Of a stretch of 64,000 nt of DNA, positions 47,998 to 61,855 are shown in pieces. Every line of letters starts with the position of its first letter. Position 1 is the first letter of the stretch. Both the position numbers and the translations under genes were made by a program. Source of the stretch: Hyalella azteca (taxonomy: Eukaryota > Arthropoda > Malacostraca > Amphipoda > Hyalellidae); contig NW_025938138.1 in the NCBI RefSeq assembly GCF_000764305.2, positions 124,001-188,000 of the forward strand, read 5' to 3'. The notes under the pieces were generated by a model. The model was not told where the DNA came from, made no database searches, and worked only from the letters and a program-made list of their open reading frames with translations.

Positions 47998-48128
47998 CTG
48001 GTACAGAAGGCACTCAGTACAGAAGGTATGCGTTGCAGAAGGCACTCGGTACGGAAGGTATATGGTGCAGAAGGTACATTGTACAGAAATTACATAGTAC
48101 AAAAAATACACAATGCAGAAAATATAGT
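47998..48128 (+). repeat. Degenerate 17-18 bp tandem repeat
   Basis: Repeated units of the form GGTACAGAAGGCACTC or GGTGCAGAAGGTAC, becoming more diverged and A-rich towards 48128; about seven to eight units. Confidence 0.8.
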
Positions 48129-48373
48129 TCGGGAGGGTTAGGCTCAGACCAAATCTCAGCTACCGAACGAGAAGAAATCGTAGCGCGGCTTCAGCCCTGT
48201 GATGGCACGTCAGCACGCGTGACACGGTAGCCAACCATAATAATAAATAACAAACGTTACATCGATTGTTGTCTCAAGAAGGGTGAATATCCCTTACACC
48301 TTCGTTTCAGAATAGTACTGTGATATATTATCTGAGATAAAAGATCAGAGTACCAGGATTGGAGCGGAGAGGA

Positions 48374-48594
48374 GCGGGTTCGATCCCAGCTCTGGGCGTC
48401 AGTTTCTGGTCAGAATCGGCAAGGAGGCCGGGCGGTTAAGCACAGCAGAATTGGAGCAGTGAGTTGTGAGTTGCGAGTTCGAGACCGCAAACTGCTGTGA
48501 ATGCTCTGCGATGTTAAGAATCGGCGACCGGCCTACGGCCTACTAAACGCTGAAGCCGCTATTATTATTATATTATTATTATTATTATTATAAG
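48374..48594 (+). repeat. tRNA-derived SINE with (ATT)n tail
   Basis: An A-box-like GGCCGGGCGGTTAAG (48426-48440) and a B-box-like GCGAGTTCGAGACCGC (48473-48488) are spaced as in Ser/Leu-type tRNAs. A further B-box-like GCGGGTTCGATCCC lies at 48374-48387, hinting at a dimeric head. The 3' core AAGAATCGGCGACCGGCCTA then CGGCCTACTAAACGCTGAA ends in (ATT)n. The core recurs at 14388 and 63304. Confidence 0.78.
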
Positions 48595-48665
48595 AATGCT
48601 CTGCGATGTTAAGAATCGGCGACCGGCCTACGGCCTACTAAACGCTGAAGCCGCTATTATTATTA

Positions 48666-48725
<60 letters not shown>
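48594..48725 (+). repeat. Tandem extra copy of the SINE 3' end plus long (ATT)n
   Basis: GAATGCTCTGCGATGTTAAG and the full 3' core from 48499 reappear 95 bp later at 48594, followed by an uninterrupted ATT tract to about 48725. It looks like slippage duplication or insertion of a second SINE into the tail of the first. Confidence 0.88.
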
Positions 48726-48726
<1 letters not shown>

Positions 48727-48734
48727 GGATAAAT

Positions 48735-51331
48735 CTTTGTGAGGAAGGTGCGATGGCAACATGCAGATAACCCAAAGCTGAAGTAAAAACGGCAACGGAA
48801 AATGATAAAGAAATGCAACGCTCAACTTAATTAGTCACTTGACCAATCGATTTAATCATGATTTCCGTTAGGATCTTATAATCCCTAAATCGATTTTCAA
48901 TGTTTGGTAATATCTCAATTGATAGTTATAAAAATGTTGTTTATTTTAGGTCTCAAAACTAATTAAGGAAGGAAAGGATTAGTTCAATATTCTATCGTTG
49001 CATAGATTGAATTTGAGAAAATAATTGGCACTCTTAATTTTTTATTTCAGTTGAGCCACTGCAATTGACGCAGTCAGTCATAATTAGGATTTCATTAGAA
49101 ATGCAATCTCTTAATTAATTCTCTGGAATTCTCTTCGAATGCGACTCAATCACCACCCCGTTAGCCGGCCATCTTAAAAGAAAGTAATCGTCAATCTTGA
49201 ATTCTAATGACCTCTCTCCTGCATCGACAGCTTTACGACGTCATGAATATTTCAGTCGACATTTCCGATCAAAGAATATTAAATCAGACGATGGTAATCT
49301 GGCATTTATTAGCGGAATTTCCGCCTCCAGACCCAAGACTTTCCGCTGCACGGGCCGTCGCGGGCACTTGGCAACTGTTGGATAATTCATTAATAATTAT
49401 AAATTAATCATGTTCCAGTCAATTTCAGGCGACAGTTAATAGGACAAAAGAGGAGCGTTTCGCTAGGAAAATTATGCATTGAAGTTGTCAATAGGGCGGA
49501 TATTTTTGCGTTTGAATAGGTTAAAAGAAATTTGAATAATTCTCTTCACATTGGTGTATAAATTATTCATTTTTAATTTTTCCATTAATATATACACATT
49601 AATTAAATTTAGACATCATTTGGAATAACCCTGTATTATAGAAGCAATAAGATCGCAAAAATATGTAAACAGTGATATGTTTAGTGAAATATGTTCATAT
49701 AAACTCAAATAGTAACCAAACAAAAGGTGACCAAAGTAGAGATACGTATTATGTAAGCGTCAAGTGTTTGCCTAGAATTTCACTATTTCTTCACTTTAAG
49801 TACGTACCCAAAATTACGTACGCCAGGAAAACCATCCTGCTACTAACGTCATTGAGAAGTTCAAACAAAAGATATACTAATGAAAGGCAATCAATTTCAA
49901 GTCACCCAGGTATTTCAGTGGCTCTTTAAACTTCAATTAGAGTAACGACGAAGTTCAGCATTTTTCCTCGTACAGAATAACGAGAGGAACACAACGACGT
50001 GCTTAGCGAAACTGGCCACACCGGCGGTTATTTTTAACTGCTCCGCGGACCCTAAAATAAGGCGCACTGCAAGCGACTCTATTCCTCCGAACGTCTTTTA
50101 TGTGATCAGTGAAAAGAAGTACCGCACCTGCGGCTGAACCTGGGTACTTCTATTACATAGGTTATTCTCAATGCAGGAGGTCGTATTTCAATCCACAAAA
50201 ACCTGTGTTATGGCTTGCACCAAACCGGTAACGAAATCTGAAAGCTATTGCTACAAAATTAATGAACCTGAATACTTCGGAATGAAAGTCATTTTCCAAG
50301 TTCTAATGGAAGAAAATAATTCAGAGAGAATAAAAATACTTGAAATATTGATGACCTACACGCAAAAAGACGAACACTCTCCTAAATTTTAAACAGAACA
50401 AAACTAATTGCGGTTACTATCACTCACAAATTACACTAAACAACAAGAATATTAAATTTTTGGCCTAAAATTATTCTCGACATTTTTCGTCTTCTCCTCA
50501 ATCGCACGGCATTAGTTTGAAGTCCCACACGAGAGAATTAATGTTTTATCTAGGATCTCATTTTCTCTGAGAGCCAATTGATGAATGCGAGAGGAAAGAC
50601 AGTTAAGCAGTTTTTATTTTAGGCTGAACCCTCGCGTGATTTGAAACTTATCGCAATAACGTTCTTTTTGATGCCGGAGTCTCGTCCTCGCATTAATCCT
50701 CCCAATGAGACTAACGATGGAGACTGGCTAATTGGAGGCTAATATTTACTTGGGCTAAATCGATCGCTGCATTAAAGGAGATGGAGACAGAAGTGGCGGC
50801 GAGCGTTCTCAGTCTTCAAATCGACCAGTGTAATTACAAAAGTTTTACGTCTGGACACTGGAAGGAAAATTAAGAAATTGTTTAACTTTAACCGAATAAT
50901 ATGTCGTGTTTTGATACGAAGTCTGATCTACTCTAAAGTGGAAGAATATTGGCGATGTTATCTTGAAAACAGCCGATTTAGAAAAAAATGCCAACTTTCT
51001 TTGATTACGCTTCATTCACGTTGAATGTAGTCTATTGAGATTCGATAGTATTGCTTTTATAATGAAACCGCACACATTCCATTCAATTGCAATATATGTT
51101 TTGTTTCGAATGTATTTTTGTTTTTGACGTCAATTGTATTTTATACTTAACTTGATAAGTTGTTTTGAAAGAGGTTCACCAAGAACCTAACGACACTGTC
51201 AGGAAAATTAACTATACTCTGATGTTACTGACGCGTGAAGTGTCCTCTTCTATACTTTTCATAACGATTTTAGCATGAATTGCGCACAACGGCATTGTTA
51301 AATTTATTCTTCATTACTTCCAGTACTAGTA
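48735..51331. other. No gene; possible conserved noncoding blocks
   Basis: 49050-49400 and 50500-50820 are less repetitive than their surroundings and rich in TAATTA/ATTAAT and CCAAT-like words, as many arthropod conserved enhancers are. This is an impression from composition only. Confidence 0.25.
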
Positions 51332-51556
51332 TCTGCTATACTCACGCTTTCACTCAAAATATCCTCTTCATAACACTCAATATCTGCTCCTCTAATCGCT
51401 CACTCACTCGGAATCTCCCTTTTATAACTCGGTAAATCTGCTCCACTCTCGAGAAATTTCCTCTTCATAACCTAGCTACTATATTTGCTTCATTCACACT
51501 TTCGAGCTAAATTCCGTCATCATTGCCTTCAATATCTGCTACGCTCGCACAATCCC
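51332..51556 (+). repeat. Degenerate 47-54 bp tandem repeat
   Basis: ATCTGCT...CTC..(A)CTTTCGA..AA.TTCCTCTTCATAAC recurs with starts at 51332, 51382, 51436, 51483 and 51534. The fourth copy has ATTTGCT. Pyrimidine-rich strand. Confidence 0.75.
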
Positions 51557-54500
51557 GCATATACATCACATACAGTATATCAAAAATCTCAATTTAAACC
51601 GCTAATTTCAGTCGCGTACATTGCTAACTGTCATAACCTACCTTATCCACATTTGCCATTTTACATATCCCAGGCAAGCACAGAATTAATTATTTGCAAG
51701 CCCCAGCTATAAATAAATGCGAAACCCAGTCTCGAGAACAGGGAACTCTTATACTTAACCAAGCAACGAGCAAGCCAAAGCCAATGCTTCATTTCCCTCA
51801 GCAGCGGATAATGGCGGACTAATTAGCGACGTCACTGGGGCGACTCTGAAACAACGATGGGCTTTAGAAGGCACCCTTTCGACCCCTTGCATGATTTCCA
51901 GAATTAAAAACATTTAGACGGGAAACATTTGAGAACTAGGGAGCAGGATGAAGAAAACAAACATCCATTCGCCACAGAAAAAGAGGGGAGGGCCTTGGGA
52001 ATAATGTTTGAGTACATAGCTACTTTCCATCTGGAAATAAAACAATCGAGAGAATATTCCATACACACGAAACATTTCCGTGTTAAAAGGTTTGAAGAAT
52101 CCTGTTGTTCCTACTTTTAAAGTGTATTATAAATAATCGTGGGATAATTTTGGTTCATCGCGACTCTGGACGCAGGTAAGTGATACGCTAAAGTTTTGCC
52201 CAGAACAAGTGCAAGCATACAACATTTAACATACATTTGCCGGTGCCCCGAACCCAAATTTTAACGACGTGTTAAGCTTTTGGATTTAGTTATCTGTTAA
52301 ATGTTACTTTGATCATGAAAGAAGCAGGATGCCAACCGAGTTTAAAACATGCGCTGTTATTTTAGTGGCTTCAGCCAACAATAGCTTAGATATTTTACTT
52401 GATAAATTTCAATATATTATATAGTGTGAAGTAAATTTCTCTTGTCTGAAACTTCACCTTTCGTCGATGCTGGAGTCTTTCCCTAACAAGTAACACTTTG
52501 AGCATCGGTTTATGGAGGACGCCAAAAAGCTGGAGCCCTCAATGCTCGTTATTAAAAGCTGCATCTCAGCATCAACTCCCATATTCTGTTCATCGTAAAC
52601 TGAGCCAAGATCGCTGCAACGTCCCAAAAATTGAAGAGGGGCACCAGCAAACGCATAAGCTGCTTGAGCTGAACGCTACACTAAAACTTCACGGTCCCGA
52701 GATACGACTTGTTCACGGGACGCGGGACAAGATATGTTGAATGTAGCCACTATATTGAGTCTCGTAATGCAGTTATTAGGTAATGCCGAACTTTATCCCG
52801 CCTAATAAAACCCCAATCCTGATAATAATTTTTTTTCGTTTACTTATTTTGTGAAGCTATATTGCCCCAAATTGTTTGCACCATTTGGTCTCTGAGGAAA
52901 TCGGCAGTTATGATCGATAGAAGTGCCCGTCAGATAAATCATTGTTGCGGTAAAAATACTGTTCAACGCAAGAAAAGCACTTCAAGCGATTTATCTGAAT
53001 CAGTTATTGATATACTGAAATAAACCTCCGTGTGTAGGCTCTGATTCTGATTTGTTAGGAAAACGAATTGCTAGAACACATCCCTGAACGGACAAAGCGC
53101 CGCAACCCGTCCATATAGAGACCAGCATTTGGAAAAACCTGTATCTAATTATCAATTTGATTCGTACATGACGTACGCATTTATGCCTGTAACAAGTGCA
53201 AACGTTCGTGGCGTTTGGTTGATTCTTTTATGAACAGAGGTAAACATATTAACATTGATTATTATATTCATTATTAATAACGTTTGCTAATAAAAATTCT
53301 AATGGAACTTCATTCATTAGCGTTGCTTCTGGACTTTCATGTTCCATCGCTGCGCTTCGATTTTAACTTTTTAGCTCGTAATAACGCTTGTTGGATACCA
53401 CAATATATTCAATGAGTTTTAAAAAAGTTAAGAAAACCTCGAGTTGTTTGCTTATTGTCATTTATATTTATAGGTCGTGGTCGCAATTTGGACCATCAGT
53501 TTCGGAACTCAGTCGGTGGATGAAATCGAGGCGTGAAGTTGCGGTTGTAGGTGTGACGTTTTCCGTGATTTCCAACGAACATTCTTATCTTGATTGAAAA
53601 TCATGGAGAGATCAAGATGTTCACTGCCTAATGCAGCGAAGAGCGTAACGATATTTGGATACAGGCCTCAAAACTAGCGAAATAATAAAAGCATCGCGTA
53701 CATATATTCGCTAGTTTCTTAATGTGTATGGGAAAATTCTGCATTGACGATGGAACTTAAAATTTGTACGAGATATTTTGGAATTTGGTTTTGTCTGCAG
53801 ATGGATTTGGATATTTTTTAATTCATATGAGATTCAAATTAACAATATAACATGCACTAACTCTGCACGGAGCGCAATTAAACATGGCTGAAAACAAAAT
53901 CAATTCCTAGAGTATATATGTAAATGAATGATCTGAAGCATATAGCCGTTATACGAAGTGTAAATGAACTTTCATCAAATCTGAACGAAGGACAGATTTT
54001 CGAGGAGCATATGAGTCAGGAGCGCGTGTGAGATGTATGGTGGTAATGCAATTGGCGAGCCGAGGGGCAGCAAACTCCAAATGGCGGCAAACTGCCCCTT
54101 ATTTTGTGGAAGCACTGAAAAATCGTTTTTCACTAAAGACGCAGCAGAGCCCTCCAGTATTTTGATTGCGGATACTTTCCTCTATCTCCTGCACTGTATG
54201 AGTGTTGTAAATTTTCTGGGACCCAGAGGATTTAAAAATACATTTAGTGTTCGACTAAAATATGAAGAAAGCAACGCGAAATTTCACTGCTTGTAAGTAC
54301 TCATTACGCCAGTGAAAAGAATATGTAAAGCGTTTGGATATACCAAAGAGTTTCGCTATAGAATCAAAATTCCAATCAGCATGAGATTTCGGCTATTAAT
54401 ATTCTGTAAGCATAAGAATTATTTCCAATTTTAATTCGTTAGTGAACTTGTATGCGGGCCTTTCATAAACTAATCTTTTTAAAATCACAAGCATTTTTCG

Positions 54501-57500
54501 TCTGAAGTTATTGAGGTTCTAAAATTTGAGATTATAGATTCCTAATAAGATGGAAGTTTCGTTGCTCCCTGGTCAAATGTCACAGACTTAGTATTCTGCC
54601 TAATGAAGTGTGGGTTTGAGCTTCATCATGACTAGAAACGGAATATCCTAAAAAAAACTGATTAAAATTTACTTGGCATGTTCATTATTCAAATGTTTCA
54701 GGCACAATAAACAATAATTAGAGTTTTTGTGGCATTCAAAGGAGATAAATCCTATCACAATCTATTTGTTAATTTACCAGACTCAGTATAAGACTCTCCC
54801 ACTTCGCACGTTTCTTGTCAACTAAATTATACTTTTCTTCTTTATCACAACTTGCGATCATATACAGCCTACAGTGCGGCCATGTCGAGAACACCAAGTT
54901 GATACTTTGTACGCATTGGAGATGAACTTTGCAGAACATTCATTTCATCAAAGTAAACTTCACATTTGAAGGCATGAGGCAAGACGTGCAGCGCTGATGT
55001 CCATGCAATCAAGACAACTCTTGTAAGGGCCCCAGTGATGACGACGTGGTAATCCTGAGGTACGTCGCTTGTCGCTGATCAGTTTCCGGGAACTTCACAA
55101 TTAAAGGTAAATATAGGCATAATCATTTATTTACTCACATAAAGATGTTATGGATGAATTCGCTTGCTTACAGCAAATAGAATCGGCAGCGTTTATAAAT
55201 AATAATTAGAAATGTAAGTGTGAATGGATATCTGAGGAAAGTGCTTACTTTTCTGCAAATAATTGCATTGTTCTCCTTAAGACGGTGGAGCCCATAAATC
55301 AAAAGTAGAGAGCTCAGCCGGCAATGAAGTATTTTGCTACACCGATAAAATTTTATCGACAAATGAGGAGTGAAATGAAAAACTGGATCTCCTTGAGAGC
55401 TCGTTCTAGTACTTTTAATGCTAAATTGTGTTCCATGAAAAGTATATTTATTGAATTTTGCGAAAGTCAAAATTGCTACAGGCATCAACAAATATAACTG
55501 CTTTGAGTGTGACCTGTATGCCTCATGCTATGCTGCATTAGGAACTAACTAGTTTAATTGGTACAGGTCGTTGCGTACAACCAATTAAAATTGTGTTATA
55601 ATAAAGGAAATGTTTGCATCGGAACAAGTTTGGCAGTATCACCATTCACCAAGCAGTGCAGCAACAAATGGCGTAGAAAAGGCTTCGCATGCATGCACAA
55701 CTCGTGCTAATTAAGCCCAAGCTGTTAGCGTTGCCATCTACATTGAGGTAATTCCCCCAGAAAAAATAATAGATGAACATAGTTTTACTTCTTTATCGTT
55801 TATTGCCCTATTTCCATTCACATTTATTCCCTTTATTTAATTTATTGCCATTTCCAGTTATTCCATTCCATTTATTTTCTCTTAAGATGAACTTTTCTGC
55901 CTTCATTTTGACGACGCACAAAAGACTTTTTTACCATTCCTTGGAGAATTAGAGAACATTTTCGATTAATTCATACAATGTACAAGTAACTTTGAATTGC
56001 GCTGACAAAGTCGTTTATGGCGCAAAATTTAGAAGAAGCTCATTACATTTAAGGGTGATCTAACACACAGAATATATTCGTCTGAGGAGATTCCCAGGAA
56101 ATACTTTCTGGTCTTTGATTTTTTTATTTGGTTCACGTTTCTATCAAATACTTCATCGTAATTTACATTGCCAATGGAAATTATAGAATAATTTTGAATT
56201 TGTTTAAACCGTAAAGCAAGCGTTTGCAATTTTCTGTGACTTCATTACTGCACTTAAGCGTTCTTGCAGTGCGACGTATCCCCCGTGCAAGTTGATGGCC
56301 TCGTATCTTGTATTTCTGCATGTGTTTATTTCTCACGCGATTGGCCTTTTGTCTATAACCTCAAAAGATGAATACATGAGCAGAAAAAAACGACCGATTT
56401 TCTAGCGTCCTAAATCAAAATTTTAGATAGTATTTTAAACAAAAACTCTTCATGAGGTTAAAATTGTGGACCTAGTACTGTAAAAAATATTCCTCCGACA
56501 CATTCACTCCTCCAAGGAATAAATTCGTTACATTTCATCGAATCTATTTCATAATTATTCTATTTTGACTCAAAGAACACAGGCTCCCACCAATAGCTGG
56601 GGAACCGCTGAACTTTCTTCCCGCAAGCAGAGCGCTACAGCCTACAACTCTCCAATCCTCGTATAATGAATGAAGCTCCTGGCAAAAGGACACTGCGCCG
56701 GGCGTTAGGACTGTTACCTAAATTGTCAGCGGCTACGCCAATCTGAATGCGTTATTAGAATCTCAAGCAACTGAATGCATTGCTCTGCGATCTTGAATGT
56801 TTTTACCGCTGGGGTGTCTGTAACTGGTAAAAAAAAATCAGCAGAAATATCAAGGTTTTTTACGCGCTCTTGTTTGGACGATGGTTGGATACGGAATTCG
56901 TAAGTCAGTGTCTTCATGTTCACTATCTCGTATAGTGAAAGATTTATACAGTATACGCTATCGTAGGAACAAGCCAACATAAATGAAACTATAAACATTT
57001 TGTTCTGAAAACCTTCAGCGGATACATTTGAGCATAAAAAAAGTTTGCTATGCAGTCGCTCAAGCGATGAAATGCGAGTATTTCATAGCTATAGATTGGC
57101 GACATAGCTATCGAGTAATCCAGCTAGAATTTCCGAAATCTCTTTTCCGTCTAACTGCCACTTAAAAAAAAATTGCGGAGTATTTTAAGCAAATCAATGC
57201 GCTGTCGATGGCTCACAAGATTTTTGGGTACAACTTAAGCGAATATCCCAGTAATTTTCCATTTACACTGCATCATCGTTCGAAAAATTGCAGCATTATA
57301 GCGAGACCCCCGCCAAGTTTGCTTGCTCTAAACTGTTCCAGTAGACCGCAGCTTGTTGCACCCTGAAAATGGTCACTTTATTTAGAACATTTGGCAGCAA
57401 AAGAGGACTTTAAATATTATATTACAGCAACAAATTGCAATAATGACTTCGAATTATAACTCGAGGGAAACTTCCAGCATCAGCCTAATGAGAGCTTGCA

Positions 57501-59680
57501 CAACTGCTGCTCCTCCTGATATAATGCCTCTAAGATATGCCATTCACGGAGGAAAAGTCTTATGAGATAAGGCGACAGTTAGCGCTGCGTGGCTGTGCAT
57601 AGATTGCACAGAGAAATTAGGTACAAGCGTTAACCTAAATCATGACCAAAAAATTAATCAGTTTTGCCCTAAAAAGATAAGGTACAACAATTCATTATAA
57701 TTACGAGTGATCATAGCGTAGTTACTTCCATTAAAAGAGCAATAATTCTTGCGAAGAACCAAGATTATTTTCACATGGCTGCGTAACGGTCCTGCGTATC
57801 ATTTCCTCGAAATTGGTTTTCGGAAGCGGTCGTAAATTGCTAATGCTATGTCTTCCCGGTACCGACGACTCATAAATGTCCCTGGAATTCTGTTACGACG
57901 CACTCAAGTGCTCACATATTCCTTCTTGATAATGAATCGAGGTGCTCATGAGCGCAATGATACCCATGCTTCAAGTGGACGAAATTAGTTGCTTTGTTCA
58001 GGTTGTTTCCCAAAAAATAAATTAAAGTGAATAAATGAGCACGAGAAAAGCGTTCATGTATGTACATGGTTAATATCAAACAAGAAAATCGTTAAAGTTG
58101 TTGAATTGAACTGAAGGTCGTTCTGTATAATGCCAGATGTTTAAGCCACTTCAAAGACTTCACGTAGAATTTAGACCTAAGAGGACAATCTTTTGTGGTT
58201 ATTGGATTTTCTTTGGAACTCAGTCTACAAGAGCACATTGTATGTATGTAACTGTGGTAGATTTATTTATTCCTGTTCTTATTGTTTCTGCAATAATTTT
58301 TCGGGATTTACTCGCATCATAGTTTCCTAAATTAAAATGTTGAAGCCTCGATCCTAATGCTGCTCTAAATAAATTCCAGTAAACTTAACCGAATGTATTT
58401 AATGTTAGTAGGCACTTATTATACACCATACGTGTATATAGTAATGTTTAATTCATGACAGCACATGACTTTTTTTCATTTGCTAATACCCTTCAACAAA
58501 AATATAACTTACAAATAAGCTAAACAAAAAAGAATCTTTTAAGCTTAGCAACAGATGCGTACTCTACTCGATCCCTGCAGGATTTCACAACGACGAATGC
58601 GAGACGCCAATATTTGACCTGTTTGATTGGTGCTTCAGAACAGACAAAGCAAACCGTCGCACGTCAACTCAATCAGCGTAGTCCCTTTGCGTGAGAATTT
58701 AGCCTTGCCTGGTCTCTGGCAGCACTTTAAAAATGCAAAGTTCGCGTACTTTTAGCTTCGCTGTTCGCGCCAAATTGGCAGAGGCGAGGTACCTCTTCGT
58801 GCAATTACTGTCCGGCAGTTTGACTGCAACTTGGGGTGACAACAGCGTCTAGAATCAACTAAATCGATATCGCTAGCGGGAGTTTTTTTTATGTCTAACT
58901 TATTGTTGTCGGGACGGGAATCAGGAATTTTTTCAACTGTGAAAATTGGGAAAAAATGCTCATCAGCTGCACATAACTGCCTCTCAAGATATATAGCGGA
59001 TGCAATGAAGAAATCCGATTCGGATTGCTTGACGTCGCAGTTGGTGGGAGGCAAAATTTATATTCGAGGCTATAATATTTTTTTCTTAACAATTCAAATC
59101 GTTCGCTTCCATTAGGGACAATAATTATATCTGCAGCACGCAAAGGGTTCATAAGGTGGTGATATTTCCCGGCTGAAAATGCTCATTTGATATGGATGCT
59201 TTTTTTCTGTCCTGTGCAGAGCTTCATTATTTTACGAGCCATAAGGGAATTTTTTAATCACATTTGTACAGTGAATACTTTACTGCCATTATTCTGTTCT
59301 TAAAACTTAATTCATAATAACTATACTTTTTGCGAAATTAATGTCAATCCAAACCAAAGTCCCACTCAATAATGAAGCAATGCCTAAAATTTAATATAAT
59401 CTAAACGCCTTCGCTATTAAAAACAATCAATGTCTTAGTCCGTGCGATGGAAAAGAATCGTAATTTAAAGATTAAACTCGTCAAGGAACATCTTTTATGA
59501 TGATCCATATCACTGTCATGTGGCTTTAGATTTCTAATGAGAACCCGGACCTTCATCTTTCGGAAAATGAAACTTTGCAAAACTGTACTATAGTGTGAAT
59601 TATCTATTATAATATTTCGTGATTGATTCAATTTATATAAGCATGGAAAGTGTCCGCCCATATTGGGTTCCAACTCAATT
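51557..59680. other. Long stretch without identifiable genes
   Basis: Frames at 52498, 54033, 55168, 56726, 58752 and 59401 are each about 60-130 codons with ordinary AT-rich codon content and no motif. A pyrimidine-rich ATTCCATTTATTcct low-complexity stretch lies at 55795-55880. No RNA gene was recognised. Confidence 0.35.
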
Positions 59681-59990
59681 ACTCGCAATTTGAGGACAGT
59701 TGCTGACTCTACAATACTAAACTCGCCGCTGCCATCAAGCGCCCATGCAAGTCGCTGCCATGAAGCGCCCCGGGGCCATACTTTCAAAACTAGCTAAGTG
59801 AACGTAAGTACTTACGCTCTATTTTCTTGTCTATGATTGGTGGATTTTGCTTGAAATGCCGTCAATGATTGGCTGATGCACTTACGACCTCTTAAATTTT
59901 TTTGAAAGTATAGGCCCCGTATCGTACGCGGTCATCTGTTTATTGCGCCCGCGCGTTCGTCCGGCGCTGAGAACGAGCGCTGGCGCGGCA
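59681..59990. repeat. Interspersed repeat interrupted by the MITE, copy 1
   Basis: ACTCGCAATTTGAGGACAGT, TGCTGACTCTACAATA and CGCCGCTGCCATCAAG on the left, and GTATCGTACGCGGTC with GCGCTGAGAACGAGC on the right, match 61958-62054. The MITE at 59772-59918 sits between them. Confidence 0.7.
59772..59918. mobile_element. 147-bp MITE, copy 2
   Basis: Same family and length as 45322-45468. Ends GGGGCCATACTTTCAAAA and the complement of TTTTGAAAGTATAGGCCCC. Roughly 90 percent identical by eye. Confidence 0.85.
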
Positions 59991-59999
59991 CCAAATTCG

Positions 60000-61855
60000 C
60001 GTGCAATTCATTACGTTTTTCGGTCCCACTTACAGAAACTTCGCACGTTTCATAGATGGCTTTCTTACAAAGGCTGACTCCGGCAAGCCGTAGAAATTTG
60101 GTCTCAGTGGAGAGATTCATTTCCTTTAAGTTTTATACTCCGAACGCCAATCCCATCAAAAACCCTATGGGCCGCATAAACTCAGGTCGGCTTAAACTTT
60201 TCCTTTCGAGAAGTGTGGAAAAAAAGCAATTTGTTCGGAATTTTGGAAAAAGCAAAATGCTCTACTTGTGACTGTACACAATTATTCGATAACTCAATTA
60301 GCACGCTGGTTTCATGCCAGTAAGTAGTTCATACCGCTACTGAAAATAAATAAAATATTTGAATTGAAGAATTATTGAATTATAAATTAATTATTATTAA
60401 ATAACTATAAATGAAACTATACGCTTCCCGGCAAAGTTTCTTATTTGGACGGATCGTAATCCATTTTGTAAACTTTCTATCTCATTATTTGAACAAACTT
60501 AGTGAAATGAAGGTGTGCTCTTTTCTCGTGTAGATTCATGTAAATTGAGCAATCACCATAATTAGAGTACCCGGCCATTAGATTCGAGGCCCATTAAGGA
60601 TAGGATGAATCCTTAACAATTTAAATGCCTCATTCAGATGGAAGATGGGAGGCTAGACATCGTTAATCCTCTACTCCGCAGAGACAGCGATTAAATGAAA
60701 CTGTAATAAGGTAATCACCCGTCCTTAAACTTGACTGGTGTTCCTCGGCCAGAGAAGAAGCCGACCAGCCAGTCTTTTTCCGTGAAGCTGCATCCCATCA
60801 CAAATTTTACCCGCTGTCCTAGCTATTTTATTCGTCTAATTAAGAATAATTGATCACTTCCACTGCCCCATAGGAACTAAAGTGACCTGCAGCTCAGCTA
60901 GAAGCGTTCTTTTTAGGTAGAATTTTTTGTTCTAAATTGGTTCAGTCAAGCAATAACACATACCATAAACTATTAGATCATTTATAATTGGGGTTAGAAT
61001 CTGTAGTAAATACTCATCCCAAGCCTCGAAATCGCAACAACATCAGGTTCGGTTTGCGATTCTTCATGTATAGAATGTATTTGAATTAGTTTCTCTGGCA
61101 TAGTTAACCCTATAATGGTCTTGCAGCTGTTAATCACGAGTTGCTCTCTGCCTCTTTCCAGATTAAGTTTAGTGAAGGCGATCCTGAAAACTATTTACAA
61201 TGAGGTGCTATTGCATAAACATGTTAATTTTTTATTCAAACCTAATACTCAAATCCCATGTAAAAAGAAACATTATTTTCATTTTACTTTTATAATCTAC
61301 TAGAAGTTACTCTGCATAAAATTAAACTACGAAACTCCAATATCATGCATTGCATTTAAATTCTAACACGCGCCGTTATTGTCTCCAGCAAATTTTTCTT
61401 CAAAATTATTTCTGGGAAACATGATAGCCAAATATGATTCATAAAAATCATGAAATTTTTCAATATATATTTGAAATGGCCTAGCACAGTATAATTCATT
61501 GGCCTCAGCGACAACAGCCGTCTTAAATTCTCCGCAGAATCTCTTTTAATAAAATTAAGTATTCAGAACTCGCAAAATCTCGCAGCTGCTCTACACTCAG
61601 CGCTTGTCTTTCAGCCGCGGAGCTGCAGGAGACTTTTTAACGACGTGCGCATAAAATGAGATGCCGACTGCGCACAATAACTCTAGAAGGAAGCGTGTGT
61701 TATCCGAAGGGAATGAACCATTCTACTGACGCTAATTTTTTAAAAGTTTTTAATGAGATTGAAGCAGGGTTCTACATTCGCTCATTAGATTTCTCCTTAA
61801 AACTCCTATTGATATGTGCAATGCATTCTAACCCAAGCAGTTGCCTTTATCTTAA
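60000..61855. other. No gene; possible conserved noncoding block at 60560-60860
   Basis: 60560-60860 is non-repetitive with several TAATTA/ATTAAG words. The rest is AT-rich. Confidence 0.25.

Noticed and set aside
48373..48490. True tRNA gene
   Set aside because: A- and B-box-like motifs are present, but no complete cloverleaf can be formed and the sequence continues into a repeated SINE body.
48628..48825. Poly-asparagine protein on the minus strand
   Set aside because: It is the (ATT)n tail of a SINE.
59401..59787. 128-codon minus-strand frame
   Set aside because: Its start lies inside the MITE and repeat at 59681-59787, and it has no recognisable domain.
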